64,000 nucleotides of DNA from the NCBI RefSeq assembly GCF_026745355.1, contig NC_079209.1, positions 36,644,200 to 36,708,199 on the forward strand, read 5' to 3'. Position numbers and translations under genes: made by a program. Positions 52,133-63,889 of the stretch are shown here, one piece after another. The notes beneath the pieces are model-generated. The model ran no database searches, was not told where the DNA came from, and saw only the letters and a list, made by a program, of their open reading frames with translations. Position 1 is the stretch's first letter; the number at the start of each line of letters is the position of its first letter. This DNA comes from Beta vulgaris subsp. vulgaris. Taxonomy: Eukaryota; Streptophyta; Magnoliopsida; Caryophyllales; Amaranthaceae.

Positions 52133-53858
52133 TGATAAGAGGTTTTTAGTGTGTCGTTAAAGCACTAAGAACGCTTTCCAAACAATATTTATAAGTCCTA
52201 AAAGCAATTACTAAGAGAATAGTAAGGGCAAGTAAGGGTCGATCCACGGAAAATGGGATTGATTAAAGTCTATCAAGTCCAGACTACCTAATTGAAAGGT
52301 ATTTGGGGTTTGAAAGATTTTGGTAACAATTAAGACTAACTATCAACTAGAACAAGCAAATATCGAAGTTTAAATATCAAATAAAAGACACTAGAGTTAA
52401 GGTTACTAGTATGAATAAGAACGGATAGATGATTGTTAATGCGATTGTGAAGCAACAAAGCGATTATGCAAGGTTTAGTTCTCCTCTAAATACTCGAGTC
52501 TCTCTCGAATGGTCCTCAAGAGTAATCACTTAATCAATCAACTAAACCTCTCTCGAATGGTCTTTAGTTAATTGATTAAGAGATTCAATAAGTTTGGAAA
52601 ACCCCTAATGAAGGATCCCCTTAATTTCCATCCAATATCTTGGTATAGAAATTAAGTTGATTCTTGGGGATGATAAAAGAGTTCAAAATCCGATTTAAGA
52701 ACATTTGAAATCAAAATACCAAAGTATAAATGTGATCAATATCTATCCTAAGGTCTCAAAACACCAAGATCAATGCATAACCTTCTCCATACATCCAATC
52801 ACATCAACATCATATTTAAAACCCTAATTCATACTTTCACCCTAACCCTAGATTATGAAACTACTCACTAATCATGGAGTTAAAGCAATTAAACAAAGAA
52901 TCTATGACTAATCTAAGCTAAACATGATTAAGTAATGATTAAACTAATGTAAATCGCAATTAAGGGACTAAGAGAATAAAGATCTAGAATAATCAAAACA
53001 AGAACAAAGACGGAAAGAATGAAATAAAAACTAAAACTTTGAATTGAATTGAATGAAAAGTACCTTGAATGTCAATCGAATCACAAACTATGATCACTAA
53101 TCTCAATATCAATGGAAACTAAAGTGTTTTTCTCTCTAATATAAAACCCTAAAATATTCTCTGAAAACTAGAATGAAAGCGTAAGTCTTCGAAATAAAAT
53201 AAAAACTCGTTTAATGAAGCCACGAGCTTCATTTTCCGGAAACGACTGGTGCGGGCGCACCAAGATGAGGTGCGGGCGCACCAATCAGAGGTGCGGGCGC
53301 ACCAAAATCAGGTGCGGGCGCACCTCACCCTTCTGCCTCAGACTGGACAGTTCAACTTAAAACGAGCATAACTTCTTCGTTTTATATCCAAATCAAGCTT
53401 ATGACCAGTCGTTGGAAAGATATCGAAACGAGCTTTCACCTCCAACTGAAATTACCTTCATCCGATTTGTGGTTTGAAAGTTATGTCCATTTGAAGTTCT
53501 CCGTTCAAGATTTCATTGTGCAATGTGCTCCTTTGTGCGAGCGGACATGGGGAATGGTGCAAGCGCACCATTTATCAATGTGTGCTTTGTTTTCATTGCT
53601 ACCTTTTCCAACTTTACAAATCGTAACCATCTTAGTAGTTTCACCTATATCAAGAACATGGTAAAACAAGGTGAAAGCAAATGTACTAGAAATTCGGTCA
53701 AAAATGACTAAAAATCTAGCAAAATATCACTATGATCAAGTATGATCAAGTGAATAAAATAGAAGGGGAAAGGGAGAATAAAGAGGGAAGAAATGGGAGA
53801 AAGAGGATCAAAATGAGCTAAAATGAGTCCATAAAGTACGTTTGAAACACACTTATCA
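52133..53858 (-). repeat. 5' LTR of the gag-only element
   Basis: Contains four clear copies of the palindrome GGTGCGGGCGCACC between 53248 and 53322. The ORFs at 53401-53711 and their left-LTR equivalents (48979-49203) are mirror copies of LTR sequence and not genes. Confidence 0.9.
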
Positions 53859-56800
53859 AAGCTCACCCACCTGGTTCTTCTTACAAGCAGAGGAATGCAC
53901 CAGAGGCTTCAAATTAACATCAGTCTCATCATCAGAGCTACTATCAGTGCAATAACCTGGGGAAGCTGCCAATAAAACTGCCTTACCTTTACCTTTGCCA
54001 TAGACAGGAGCACGAGAAGGGAGAACATGAGAGCCAGTTTTCAGAGGCTCCCTAAAAGAAATACCAGCACAGAAGCTTTATTAACAACATGGGACTTATT
54101 TCCCAAAACACCACTTTTAGAAGCCATTTTAGGTTTAGAGAAGGAGGCAGCAGAATTACGCACCATAGGCTTAGGCTTTGCCTGTACCACATGAGCTTGT
54201 TGAGCCATGGTACAAGCCTGAGCTTGCCTAGAGGCCTGAGAGAGTAACTCAGCAAGGGTTTTCTGTTTAGGACTCTTAAGAAGATAGATTTTAACATCTT
54301 TAGGAGGAGCACTCAACAAGGGACATAGATCAATGTCATGATCCTCATAACCACAGAAAGAACACCCAGATGAGAAGTCCTCATACCAGATATTATACCC
54401 ACATACTTTCCCCCCAGCTTTTTTAATTTCAGCAAACTCTAGCAGAGGCTCTCGAATGTCAACCCGAATACAAGCACGGGCAAATCTAATCTTATGACGC
54501 AAAAGAGATCTAGGATCAAGTTTAATAAGCGTACCAACATTATTACCAGCAAGAAGATTCGCCACAGACTCAAAATTTAGGAGCTCAGTAGGGAACCTGG
54601 GGATACGAATCCACAGGTCCACCCACTGAATTTCCTCCAAATAAGGGTCAAAACCAGGACGCCAAGATTGGATAACAAACAGGTCACCTTGAACGTGCCA
54701 AGGACGTTCAGACCAAACCAAAGACAAATCAGAAGGATTAACAAAACGCATGAGAATCCAATGATTCCCCATCTCCAAATAATCCACATCACCTTTCAAA
54801 ATTTCCAGTCAGCCTTAGTTTTAGACATAATAGTTCGAAACTCAATAGGGGCACCTAACACCTTACCCACCAGACAAGACCTTGTTAACTCAGCAATGTC
54901 ATTTTTAACTTGGTCTAAATCATCTAAGACAGCCACCTCATCAGCGGCTGCCATAGACGGAGGGTCATGACACAGGTCAGCCAAAGGGTCAGCAACAACA
55001 GGCACAACACCCTCACAAAGGGTAGCAGACTCTTCAGAACCCAAGACATAAGTATTTCCAACCAAGGAGGGAGGAGTAGAAAGAATAGCATTTTTATAGG
55101 AGAAAGAGGACATATTAAGAGCCAGAAGACAAAAGAAATAAATAACAACAGAAAGAAGGAAGGGAATGAAGAGAAGGATGCCAAAAAACCTTACCTTTCC
55201 CGTCCTTTTATAGAAAAAAATTATGAATAAGAAGTTGATACCAGAATCCATCTCCAAAGAGAGAGAATTGAGACTTTCCATCACAATAAATGCTCCTGAC
55301 TGAAGAAGCCCTAAAAAACAGCCAAGCCACCGCACAGCACGCGAGAGAAAATCGAAAGACACCACTCCAGAGAGGCAAAAGCACTCACAACTCACTCTAA
55401 CACTCTGCCAAGCATTTAATTAAGGGAGAGAGAAAGAGAGATAAGAAACCCCAAACTGAACAGCAAACCCTAAAATTATCGGGAGATTAGAGCAAGGAAA
55501 CTTATAATTTGGGCAAAAGGACACTTTAACAGTGACTTTAACCACCCTCTCAAAGCTGGAAAGCAACAATTATAGCCATAAAGGACTACTAGCCCTATAA
55601 ATCGAAGCTATTAATAGCTCGAAATGATTAAGGAAGAACCAATAAACTGCCAAAAGGATAGAGAAATGGATTAACTCACTCTGACACGCATTAATCCACC
55701 TACTAGATGGATTTTCCAGTAGAAGAAGGATAATTGAAAACAAACTAAGAGAGGATTTAGATAGGGAAGCAAGAAATTTGAGACAAAAGTATCGGAATTT
55801 TTCTAGGGTTTCTTCGACAAAAAAGGGGAAAGTTGAGGGGTTGCAAAAGGTTTTTTTTCTCTTTCTCTTTCTAGCTTTCTCTCTCATCTTTTTTTTTTTA
55901 TGACCGCACTCCTAGATTATCCAACTAATACTCTAGCCTTCTATCTCTGGAATTGATTTTGATATGGTCTTCTCACATAAATTACTTATTAAAAACAGTA
56001 ATTAAAACTAATAAACATGATTAATAATAATAGAAAACATAAAAAATATAGTCTTTAATGGAAACTTGAGGAAGAAGAAAAGAAAAAGGGAGAAAAAGAG
56101 TGAAATACCGAAATTGCGAGTGAAATATGGCAACAGAATTGTGAAACTTGCAGAGGCCATAACTAATAGAATAAAAATCGGAATTGAGTTATTCTTGAGC
56201 CTAAATTCAATAACTTTTCGAGATCTACAACTTTCAAGAAGGAAATTTTGGCTAAAAATAAACGGAACTATGAGAAATCTGGCCAATCAGATTCGGGTGA
56301 GAGAAAAAACGAGTGAAGGGAGAGAAAGAAAACCATGAGGAGAGAAAGAATAGAAAGTGGCGTGAGATTTAGTGAGAGGAGAGAGAAAAATAAATCTTTG
56401 TGTGGAATAAATAATTGGTATTAAGATATTTATAAAGAGCTTCCTTTTTGGGCTTAGAAAAAAGAGATAAGGTTTAACGAAATTTGATGATGAACTAGAT
56501 AAATAACTTGGGACTTTAATCATCAACATGACTCTTTTTCCTTTTATCCTTTTTGGATTTTTAGGTTCCTCAATTCCATTAGACTTCTTTTTCGATATAA
56601 ATTAGTATTTAAAACTTTTATCAAAACATGCTTAATTAAAATATTTTCAACTTTATTAAGTCATGAAAATAATTTCATTTGACTTTTAAAATAGTCAACC
56701 TTTTTAAATAGTCAAATCATTTCAAAACTAATTTGTGTTTAAATATAAATATATAAATACTTAAATATATTTATAAAATCCTTTAAAATTATGCGGGATT

Positions 56801-57519
56801 ACAATACGATACAAAACTGTTGTATTCCTTCTATTTGTTGTGATCCAAGTAGAAGGGGTGTGCATACTAGGGACTTTATGATATTGGCCATAGTTATATT
56901 GGGGTGACGATCTCTTGTTGAAGTAGGCAGATATAGGGATTAGTCCTGGCCTACTGGCGTTCACATTTCCCTCTCTTAATTTAAAATTGTTGTTTTTAAT
57001 TACGTGATTAAATGTTATGATTATGTGACTTGTGTCTGGAGTTAGTAATACAAACGTTTGAAAACCCAAACATTAATATTGAAATTGTTCGATCACTTTA
57101 TTTATTTCATTTTTTTCTAAAATAAAAATTTGATTTTAAAATTATTATTTTATGGGATGGAGTCGAATTACTCAGTTTTTCTGATTTTTGGAGTTGTCTC
57201 TCTTGTTGTATTCTTTCTATTATTTTGCAAGTTGAATTTGGTGATGAGATCTCGTGTGAGGAGGCTTAGATAATTCACCTAGACGATATTATTTAGTTAT
57301 TCTATCTTGGATTTATTTATTTTAGTTTTTATCTAAACGTTGGTTGTAATAGTATTCTTATTTTAAAATAGTTGGGTTAATTTATTTTTCTTTGTTAGCC
57401 TTTCGTTTACTCTAGAGAGTGAATGGGCGGTAATATCCTTCAAGTTTTAATAAATGATTTTCTTGAAAACTATATTTATTTGATATTATACTTATTTAAA
57501 TTTGGAGGGTGTTACAAAG

Positions 57520-57532
57520 TGGTATCAAGAGC
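57520..57532 (+). promoter_or_regulatory. Primer-binding site (tRNA-iMet type) of the chromovirus LTR
   Basis: TGGTATCAAGAGC, followed by TTAGGTTT, three bases after the LTR end. It is the standard TGGTATCAGAGC with one extra A. Confidence 0.75.
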
Positions 57533-57712
57533 TTAGGTTTAAGATTAATTAGGGAAAGTTGGGTTAAATGAACTAAATAGGTTAAGTAAATTAAATAAAT
57601 CAAATTAGGACTAAATGAACTAAGTTATGAGAGTGGGTACGAAAAGAGATTATTTTATTAATGTTTTGAAGTACTAATTTGAAGTACTTAATATATGATC
57701 TTTATGTTTTAG

Positions 57713-58231
57713 ATGGCAAGACTTCACCAAACCGCAAGAAAAAGGACAGCGAGGAAACTCAGTGGCACTCGCTCTGCTTCACCTTACTTGATTCGCATGA
57801 GATATGAGAGGATACTTGTGATTATGTCCATCGTTTGGACTTGGCTATTGAAAGCTACCATTTCAATGATTTATATGGAGATTTTGACTTTTGCACTCCT
57901 GAAAAGAAAGCTTATGTTTTGTTGACAACCCTACCTGAGCGAGGACCATTAAGAGCAATCAAAAGAAAATACAGTGATGTTTATGTTAATGAGACACCTA
58001 ACTTTGAGAGGTACACGCATAAAGGATCGTGGTTTCTGACTATTGAGTATCTACGAAGGGTTATGATTGATGCTATCGAAGAATACCATTACAATCTCAA
58101 TTTAAATGGCTCTAGTTCTGATGGAGGAGAGGCCGATAGAAGCCCTACCCTTACCCACCCTCAGTCTGATATGGAGGATGAATAGCCTATGGAGGAAGAA
58201 GAGCCTATGGGAGATGATGATGACCTTTAGG
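57713..58231 (+). pseudogene. Unknown ORF with a histone-H3-tail-like start, frameshifted
   Basis: The ATG at 57713 reads MARLHQTARKRTARK, identical to the histone H3 N-terminus at 10 of the first 15 positions (H3: M-A-R-T-K-Q-T-A-R-K-S-T-G-G-K). It continues LSGTRSASPYLIRM. A frameshift at about 57800 moves to a frame reading DYVHRLDLAIESYHFNDLYG, CTPEKKAYVLLTTLPERGPL, then THKGSWFLTIEYLRRVMIDA, ending acidic (GGEADR, MEDE, and past a stop, EEEEPMGDDDDL). No globular histone fold follows. I do not recognise the rest. It stands about 180 bp after the chromovirus primer-binding site and upstream of MULE-derived sequence, so it could belong to either. Confidence 0.5.
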
Positions 58232-58447
58232 TTTTCTTTTATTTTATTTTAATATGTGTAATAAGGTTTATACAACCAGTAGCTGCTATGTTGAACAATG
58301 ATGTTATGATTGAATGATTTAAATAAAGTTGTTTACATTTTCTAAGTTGTGTTCTTAGCTCAACTTATATGATTGTGTCTCATCATTATACTTTACATAA
58401 ATAATAAATGGAGGTCACCCCATTGTTTTCTCTTTTCTAGGTAGCTT
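58232..58447 (+). other. Intron-like spacer
   Basis: AT-rich sequence ending TTTTCTCTTTTCTAG before the next coding piece, consistent with a 3' splice site on the plus strand. No ORF. Confidence 0.4.
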
Positions 58448-58789
58448 ATGCCATTTAACGTCTATACTCGTTCACGTTCACGCCAAAACATAAGCTTGTC
58501 ATATAGTGGTTTTATGGACGGTTCTTTTATGACTATCGATTATCGATCTACTTATATGTCATATTTCAAGCCTATGCCTGATATGTACAATTGTTCTCCA
58601 TATTATGGTCCGCGAATTATAGCTGATAAGGGGATAGAGCGTGGAGTTGGACGTCCGAGGTCCACTCGAATGAAAAATGAAATGGATGCAGTAGTTAGGC
58701 CCGACAAATACTGCTATATTATTTATCAGGTTCCGGGACATAACAAGCAAAGATGCCCTAATAAGAACGATGAAGGAACATCTGGGTAA
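58448..58789 (+). pseudogene. MULE (mudrA-like) transposase C-terminus with zinc knuckle
   Basis: The 113-residue frame ends YYGPRIIADKGIERGVGRPR, then STRMKNEMDAVV, then YCYIIYQVPGHNKQRCPNK. In MULE transposases the C-terminus has a G-R-P-x-x-x-R-x-x-N-E-M-D motif and then a C-x2-C-x4-H-x4-C knuckle; here the second cysteine is lost (CYIIYQVPGH). The catalytic DDE core and SWIM finger are not found upstream, so only the tail remains. No terminal inverted repeats were identified. Confidence 0.65.
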
Positions 58790-58917
58790 ATTTGTTTCCA
58801 TTACAAACATGAATTTATATTATCATATTCACTAAGACATAATGTATTGTTATTATCATAGTCGCTTTGTTTTTTCCATTGTGTTACTAACTTATAATTT
58901 TTTTGTTCTTAGGTCTG

Positions 58918-60950
58918 ATGGCACAATTCATCTTTCCCGGTCCCACTGATCGCAACGTTCTCACCCTCTAGGACAAGCATTGGAGTGAGAATGCCTTGAG
59001 GGGAATAACGGACACAATATTATCGTGTTGGTTGCATCATCATAGTCTCATTCTTGACTGGGAGGTTCACGATAGGATTCTTCGGTATGTTGAGCGTGCT
59101 GATTTTGCTCAGCATCCATCATTTGGAAGGGGATGTTTGGAGATCGATCGACCAATTCTAACGTAGTGGAGCGATGGAGGCAGGAGACACATACCTTTCA
59201 TTTGACTGTCGGGGAGGCGATTACTTTAGAAGATGTCGTTGTTATCCTTGGACTTAGAGTGCACGGGCTACCTATTACTAGTTCAGGTGAGGGTAATTGG
59301 GCTACAGTCGTGCACGAGTTGTTATGGATTTGGCCCACCACTCCGGAGAACAAGCCCAAAGTTCTCCAGGGTTCGTCTTTAAGGTTGACATGGCTTCAGC
59401 TTAAGTTTTTCTTGTTGCCAAACAATGCTGACGAGGAGACGGCTTAGAGATTCACACGAGCTTACATTCTTGTCTTTATGGGGTCCATTCTTTTTGCTGA
59501 CAAGAGTGGAGATACAGTCCAGGTAATTTATCTTCCGATCTTGGTTGATCTGGACGTAGCGGGGACATATAGTTGGGGTAGTGCGACCCTTGCATACTTG
59601 TATCGACAGCTACGTTAGGCATCAAAGAGGGGTGCGAGGGAGTTAGGTGGATATGTGTTGTTGTTACAGCTTTGTGCATGGAGCGCATACACATCGACAG
59701 GCCTGAGATTTCGAGGGTGGGGGATCCACCTCCATAGTCTGACGACCGTGTTCCTGTTTTAGGCTCCCAGCATGTTCCGGGGGTTGACCCCTTAGCTGTC
59801 AAGTAATATGCACTGTCTCACATTTGTTACCGTTATTTATTTAATGTCATTTTCTAAAAGGATAATAATGTATATATCTTTTCAGTTGGCTTTGGGTACA
59901 CCTCACCAGGTCCCACTTAGCAAGTGAGCTTTCTTACTACAGGGATGCACTTGACCATCAGACAAATGAGCAGGTAGATATGGTCTCACATGCCTAACTT
60001 ATATACATTAGTAGATCTCTCTCACATGCCTAATATTTTTGCAACCTTCTTTCTTTGTAGATGACTTGGCAGCCGTATACGGAGGCGAGACTCACGTTGT
60101 TACCTGCTATATGTCGAGCTGATCTACATGTATGGCGCACATTGGCTCCACTTATTTGTTTCGACATTGTGGAGTTTCATTTTCCTGATTGAGTTATGTG
60201 CCAGTTTGGATTCAAGCAAATGATTCCAGCACCTTGTGATACGAGCAAATTCCTTCATGGCATAGATCGGAGGTCGACGAACAAGAATTATTCGCTCAGA
60301 CATCGACCTTACATAGCGCAGTGAGGTGAGCGCGAGAGACGTATTGTTCAGGGTACTCCGTTTAGCAGTCGTACTCATGTCATAGAGGAGTATATGATAT
60401 AGTATCGTTGCATCACGAGGTTGCACATGACGGATCCATTGAGGCGACCTCCTTCTACACATTATCAGCCTACATCTGCAGATATAGTACTGGTAAGTCA
60501 CATGATTTGTATTTATACTTTTATTTATTTTTGAAACTACTTAATGTATATTTTTTATTCTATGCAGGCACATAATTTATCTGATGTTGCTCATATGTGC
60601 AGTACTACATTGGAGGTTGTTGAGTCTGTATGCGCACACATTGTAGACTATGAGGGGCTCGTGTATTAACGTTGTTGGTCGGGCTAGACATGGCCACATC
60701 TTACAGGGCGTGCCTATTTATGCTGCATATACATCAACTTCTATATCTTCTATGGCCACCACCCATACATCTACTACGATACCTTTGCTTTTGCCTCCAC
60801 TCTGTCAGAGGACATATCAATGACATTTTGCCACGACTCCGTCTTCCCTTGATGCCATTGCGGAGTCTAATGAGTCCACACCTAGTTCATTTAGACCTAC
60901 ACAAAAGAAGAAGAGGGAGGCTTAACACTTTCATTTATTATTTGTATAGT
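58918..60950 (+). pseudogene. Plant mobile domain (PMD, MAIN-like) gene, decayed
   Basis: Pieces in order on the plus strand match the plant mobile domain: VERWRQETHTFHLTVGEAIT and LEDVVVILGLRVHGLPIT (59165-59280); AYILVFMGSILFADKSGDTV, VIYLPILVDLDVAGTYSWGS and ATLAYLYRQL (59460-59620); then after likely introns (about 59803-59885 and 59973-60060) WQPYTEARLTLLPAICRADL, VWRTLAPLICFDIVEFHFPD, QFGFKQMIPAPCDTSKFLHG and IVQGTPFSSRTHVIEEYMI. Stops at about 59445, 59617, 60194, 60320 and 60401 show it is dead. PMD genes are often carried by or linked to MULE transposons; MAIN family members act in genome stability and silencing. Lies 130 bp after the MULE tail. Confidence 0.78.
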
Positions 60951-61259
60951 TAGTTAGCTAACGCTATGTTACATTTTAGACTATGTTTGTGATTGATATA
61001 TCATTTTCTTAATCTTTCTTCATCATTAAAATTTTTTTTGGTTAAATCTAAATTTGCATGAACTTGGTGTTTGGTGATTGATATGTGGATAAACTTGATG
61101 TTGTTGGATGATTGGAGAGATTTAGTGCTGGAATTGCAGGTTACAGAGCTTATTTTGAAATGTTTCTGGCATTTTGGCCAGTTATAGGAAAGCAACACTG
61201 GCTGGGGCTTGTGTGCATCTAAACTGCTACTTCGAGTAGCGTTTCATATACACCGGGTA
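60951..61259. other. Spacer with a short hairpin
   Basis: No ORF of note. A perfect 6-bp stem GCTACT-TCG-AGTAGC lies at 61228-61242, related to the two hairpins at 61838-61893. The bases 61252-61259 (ACACCGGG) are the likely left target copy of a hAT MITE. Confidence 0.5.
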
Positions 61260-61778
61260 GGGCTGATTAACAGATCAGGTTGGGTCGTGTTCGGGTTAAT
61301 AATAAACGGGTTGAACATGTCCCAACCAAACCTAACCTGTTTATTAAACGAGTTGCAAAACTCAACCTTGACCCGATCTGTTTATTGGACGAGTTATCCA
61401 TATAACCTGTTTAACTCATTTACATATTTATTACTACTAAATTTTTATTAAAATTTATTAATTTTCAACAATAACTTCACATAAAAGTATGCACGATTAG
61501 ATTTTCTTTTGAATTTTTGTGTTCTACAATTAGTATTTTTGAAATTTTCACCAACTTTAACACAACTTGTTAGGAAATTTGTATTTTAATGAGTTAAACA
61601 GGTCAAAGCAGGTTAATTTCGGGTTGAAAATCTCAACCTTAACCTAACACATTTGATTAAATGGGTAAATCTTATCAACCCATTTACTCAAATGGGTTAA
61701 AAATCTCAACTCAAACCCGCTTATTTCAAGTCGGGTTCGGGTTTGGTAAACGGGTTGGGTCAGTTTTTCACAGTCCTA
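61260..61778. mobile_element. hAT-type MITE
   Basis: Starts TAGGGCTGATTAACAG and ends TTTTTCACAGTCCTA, the ends typical of plant hAT MITEs, with inverted GGGTTGGGT/ACCCGC-rich subterminal repeats (AACGGGTTGG, CCCAACC). Flanks ACACCGGG and ATACCGGG match at 7 of 8 bases, the 8-bp target duplication of hAT elements. The small ORFs at 61209-61451 and 61661-61861 read across the ends and are rejected. Confidence 0.82.
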
Positions 61779-61837
61779 ATACCGGGGCTGCATTTGCTGC
61801 CCACAACGGGACTTCAGGTAGTGGTTTACTCTACTTA

Positions 61838-61893
61838 ACCGCTACTTTGAGTAGCGGTTAATTTTAAAGTGAACCGCTACTTTGACTAGCGGT
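61838..61893. repeat. Pair of short hairpins upstream of CDC48
   Basis: ACCGCTACT-TTG-AGTAGCGGT (61838-61858) is a perfect 9-bp stem. ACCGCTA...TAGCGGT (61873-61893) has 7 paired bases. They are 35 bp apart and related to the hairpin at 61228-61242 on the other side of the hAT MITE. Function unknown. Confidence 0.7.
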
Positions 61894-62198
61894 TTATTTT
61901 GACGAAAACGAATTTTTTTTTTCTCGTGAGCTGTTCTACGTAGACGGTACCTATATAATTTAATTTATTCTTTGACGAATGTGAGGAATTAATACCCATT
62001 TTAATATTATTCAATGAAAAAATTCCTGCAAAACAAATTCTTCAAAAGTTTTTTTTTTGATATATAATAGAGATAAAAAGCACAGATCTGACCTCAATTC
62101 TTCCTTTCTTCTTTCAAGTAGACCATTCTCTCTCCGCTCTTCTTCTGCACGCTTCTCCCTCTGCTAAACTCTGCTGCACCAACCTTCAACAACCAAAT
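61894..62198 (+). promoter_or_regulatory. CDC48 promoter and 5' UTR
   Basis: A TATA box (TATATAA, 62061-62067) lies about 135 bp before the ATG. It is followed by a pyrimidine-rich leader (CTTCCTTTCTTCTTTC, CTCTCTCCGCTCTTCTTC), a common plant 5' UTR form. Transcription probably begins near 62090-62100. The hairpins and hAT MITE lie just upstream. Confidence 0.55.
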
Positions 62199-63072
<874 letters not shown>

Positions 63073-63889
63073 GGGAGTGTTTGGTTAGGTGTATTATGGA
63101 AAGGGTAAGGGAATCATTACTTGATTCCCTTACTTGTTGTTTGTTTACTTCATTTAATGAAACCTTTTACCCTCTTCTTACCGGCTTACCCCCAAAGTCC
63201 TCTACTCTCTTACCCCCACCCCCCCTAAGGTTTCACTTACCCTTTCTTTGACTCACATTGAACATTTCCTTGATCACCCAACCAATCACCACCAAACCAC
63301 CCAACCATCACCATCTGAACGCCCAACCACCACCACATGACCACCCAACGACCACCGCATAACACCTCGTCGCCTCCAAACCATCGTTCACCCAAAAACC
63401 ACCTCTCCATCCACCACCGTTCACCACAAACCCTAGAAAAAATGGGAGAAGTGATGCTCTGCAAAGGACTGCCTCGTCAGTGACGGCAGCAAGTAGCGGA
63501 GGGGGAGGAGGTGATGCAGGGAAGGGGAGCGAGAGGAAGCGGCAACCAAACGAGTCGGGAAGGAGAGAGGGAGGAGTGCGGGACGCGATGGGAAGGGGAG
63601 GGGGAGGGGCGACGGCGAGTTGGAAGGGGGAGGGGCTACAATGAGTCAGGAAGGGTGGGGGACGGTCTGTGGCACGCAGTGCTACTGGGGTGGGTAGGGG
63701 GTGGCGGGGGCACTACAAGGGAGAGAAAAACGGGTGGTGCTATGGTGGAAGAAAGGTAGGAGGAGGAAGAAAGAGAAATGACCTTGTATCAACCAAACAC
63801 CAATTAACATCTAAGGGTTTTCCTTTCCTTTCCCTTACTAGCCCTTTCTTGATTCCATTCCCTTTATCCCATGACAACCAAATCCCCCC
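63073..63889. mobile_element. Probable non-autonomous DNA element in CDC48 intron 2
   Basis: The left end GGGAGTGTTTGGTTAGG...GGAAAGGGTAAGGGAATCA mirrors the right end ...TTGATTCCATTCCCTTTATCCCATGACAACCAAATCCCCCC. Imperfect inverted ends of this GTGTTTGG type are common in Tourist and hAT MITEs. No clear target duplication was found. The middle has a C-rich half (63180-63420) and a G-rich half (63490-63780). Its low-complexity ORFs (63237-63464 minus, 63511-63983 plus) are rejected as genes. Confidence 0.6.

Larger units (their letters stand above)
47634..53858 (-). mobile_element. Athila-related gag-only retrotransposon inside the LINE
   Basis: LTRs at 47634-49340 (1707 bp) and 52133-53858 (1726 bp) begin TGATAAGAGG and end ACACTTATCA. 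The TSD AAGCT is perfect (47629-47633 and 53859-53863). The primer-binding site, minus strand TGGCGCCGTGGCCGGGG (beside 52132), places the 5' LTR on the right. Only 2.8 kb is internal, with a short gag-like frame and conserved noncoding sequence; there is no protease, RT or integrase. The purine-rich tract AGCTTGGGGGAGTT adjoins the left LTR. It is the youngest member of the nest by position. Confidence 0.9.
47226..55113 (-). pseudogene. LINE ORF1 (DUF4283 and zinc knuckle), interrupted by a gypsy element
   Basis: ORF1 begins at 55113 (MSSFSYKNAILSTPPSLVG). After a frame loss near 54800 it continues EMGNHWILMRFVNPSDLSLV, SERPWHVQGDLFVIQSWRPG and DLWIRIPRFPTELLNFESV, the DUF4283 domain of plant LINE and related proteins. 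A zinc knuckle CSFCGYEDHDIDLC follows. The gypsy element at 47634-53858 is inserted in the C-terminal part. The reading frame resumes at about 47610 (HAPSLSHAMVLSPMPLQVVF) and stops at 47224-47226, about 55 bp before ORF2. The protein normally binds LINE RNA. Confidence 0.85.
42957..55974 (-). mobile_element. L1-type LINE retrotransposon, full-length but split by a gypsy element
   Basis: A LINE of about 6.8 kb (42957-47633 plus 53864-55974) lies on the minus strand inside solo LTR copy 3. Probable target copies are ACAGAAATTACTT (42944-42956) and ACATAAATTACTT (55975-55987), 12 of 13 identical. The 3' end is a tail of about nine A's, preceded by a T12 run and only about 20-30 bp of 3' UTR. 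ORF1 (DUF4283 and zinc knuckle) and ORF2 (endonuclease, RT, zinc-finger RT-associated domain, RNase H) are both present but damaged. Confidence 0.9.
41195..56803 (-). mobile_element. Chromovirus-like solo LTR, copy 3, split by a LINE
   Basis: On the plus strand it begins TGTAACACCCCGATAATTCT (the LTR's 3' end) and ends GCGGGATTACA (its 5' end, TGTAATCCCGC on the minus strand). The TSD ATACG is perfect (41190-41194 and 56804-56808). Its own sequence is 41195-42956 plus 55988-56803, about 2.58 kb, and aligns with copies 1 and 2 in order: CAGCTTTGCTGATTACGTGC block near 41610, MITE empty sites, TATA region near 56430. No internal region is present, so it is a solo LTR. Confidence 0.9.
39716..57516 (+). 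mobile_element. Chromovirus (Tekay/Del-like) 5' LTR, split by a three-level nest
   Basis: The LTR begins TGTAATATCCCGTAATTTTA at 39716 and ends GGTGTTACA at 57516, with a tRNA-iMet-type primer-binding site just beyond. Its own sequence is 39716-41194 plus 56809-57516, about 2.19 kb. A TATA box (TATAAATA, 40078-40085) lies near the middle, with a likely transcript start shortly after. The insertion at 41195-56803 is precise, with a 5-bp TSD. The internal region after 57516 has no gag-pol I can recognise. Small ORFs such as 40270-40455 are rejected. Confidence 0.75.
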
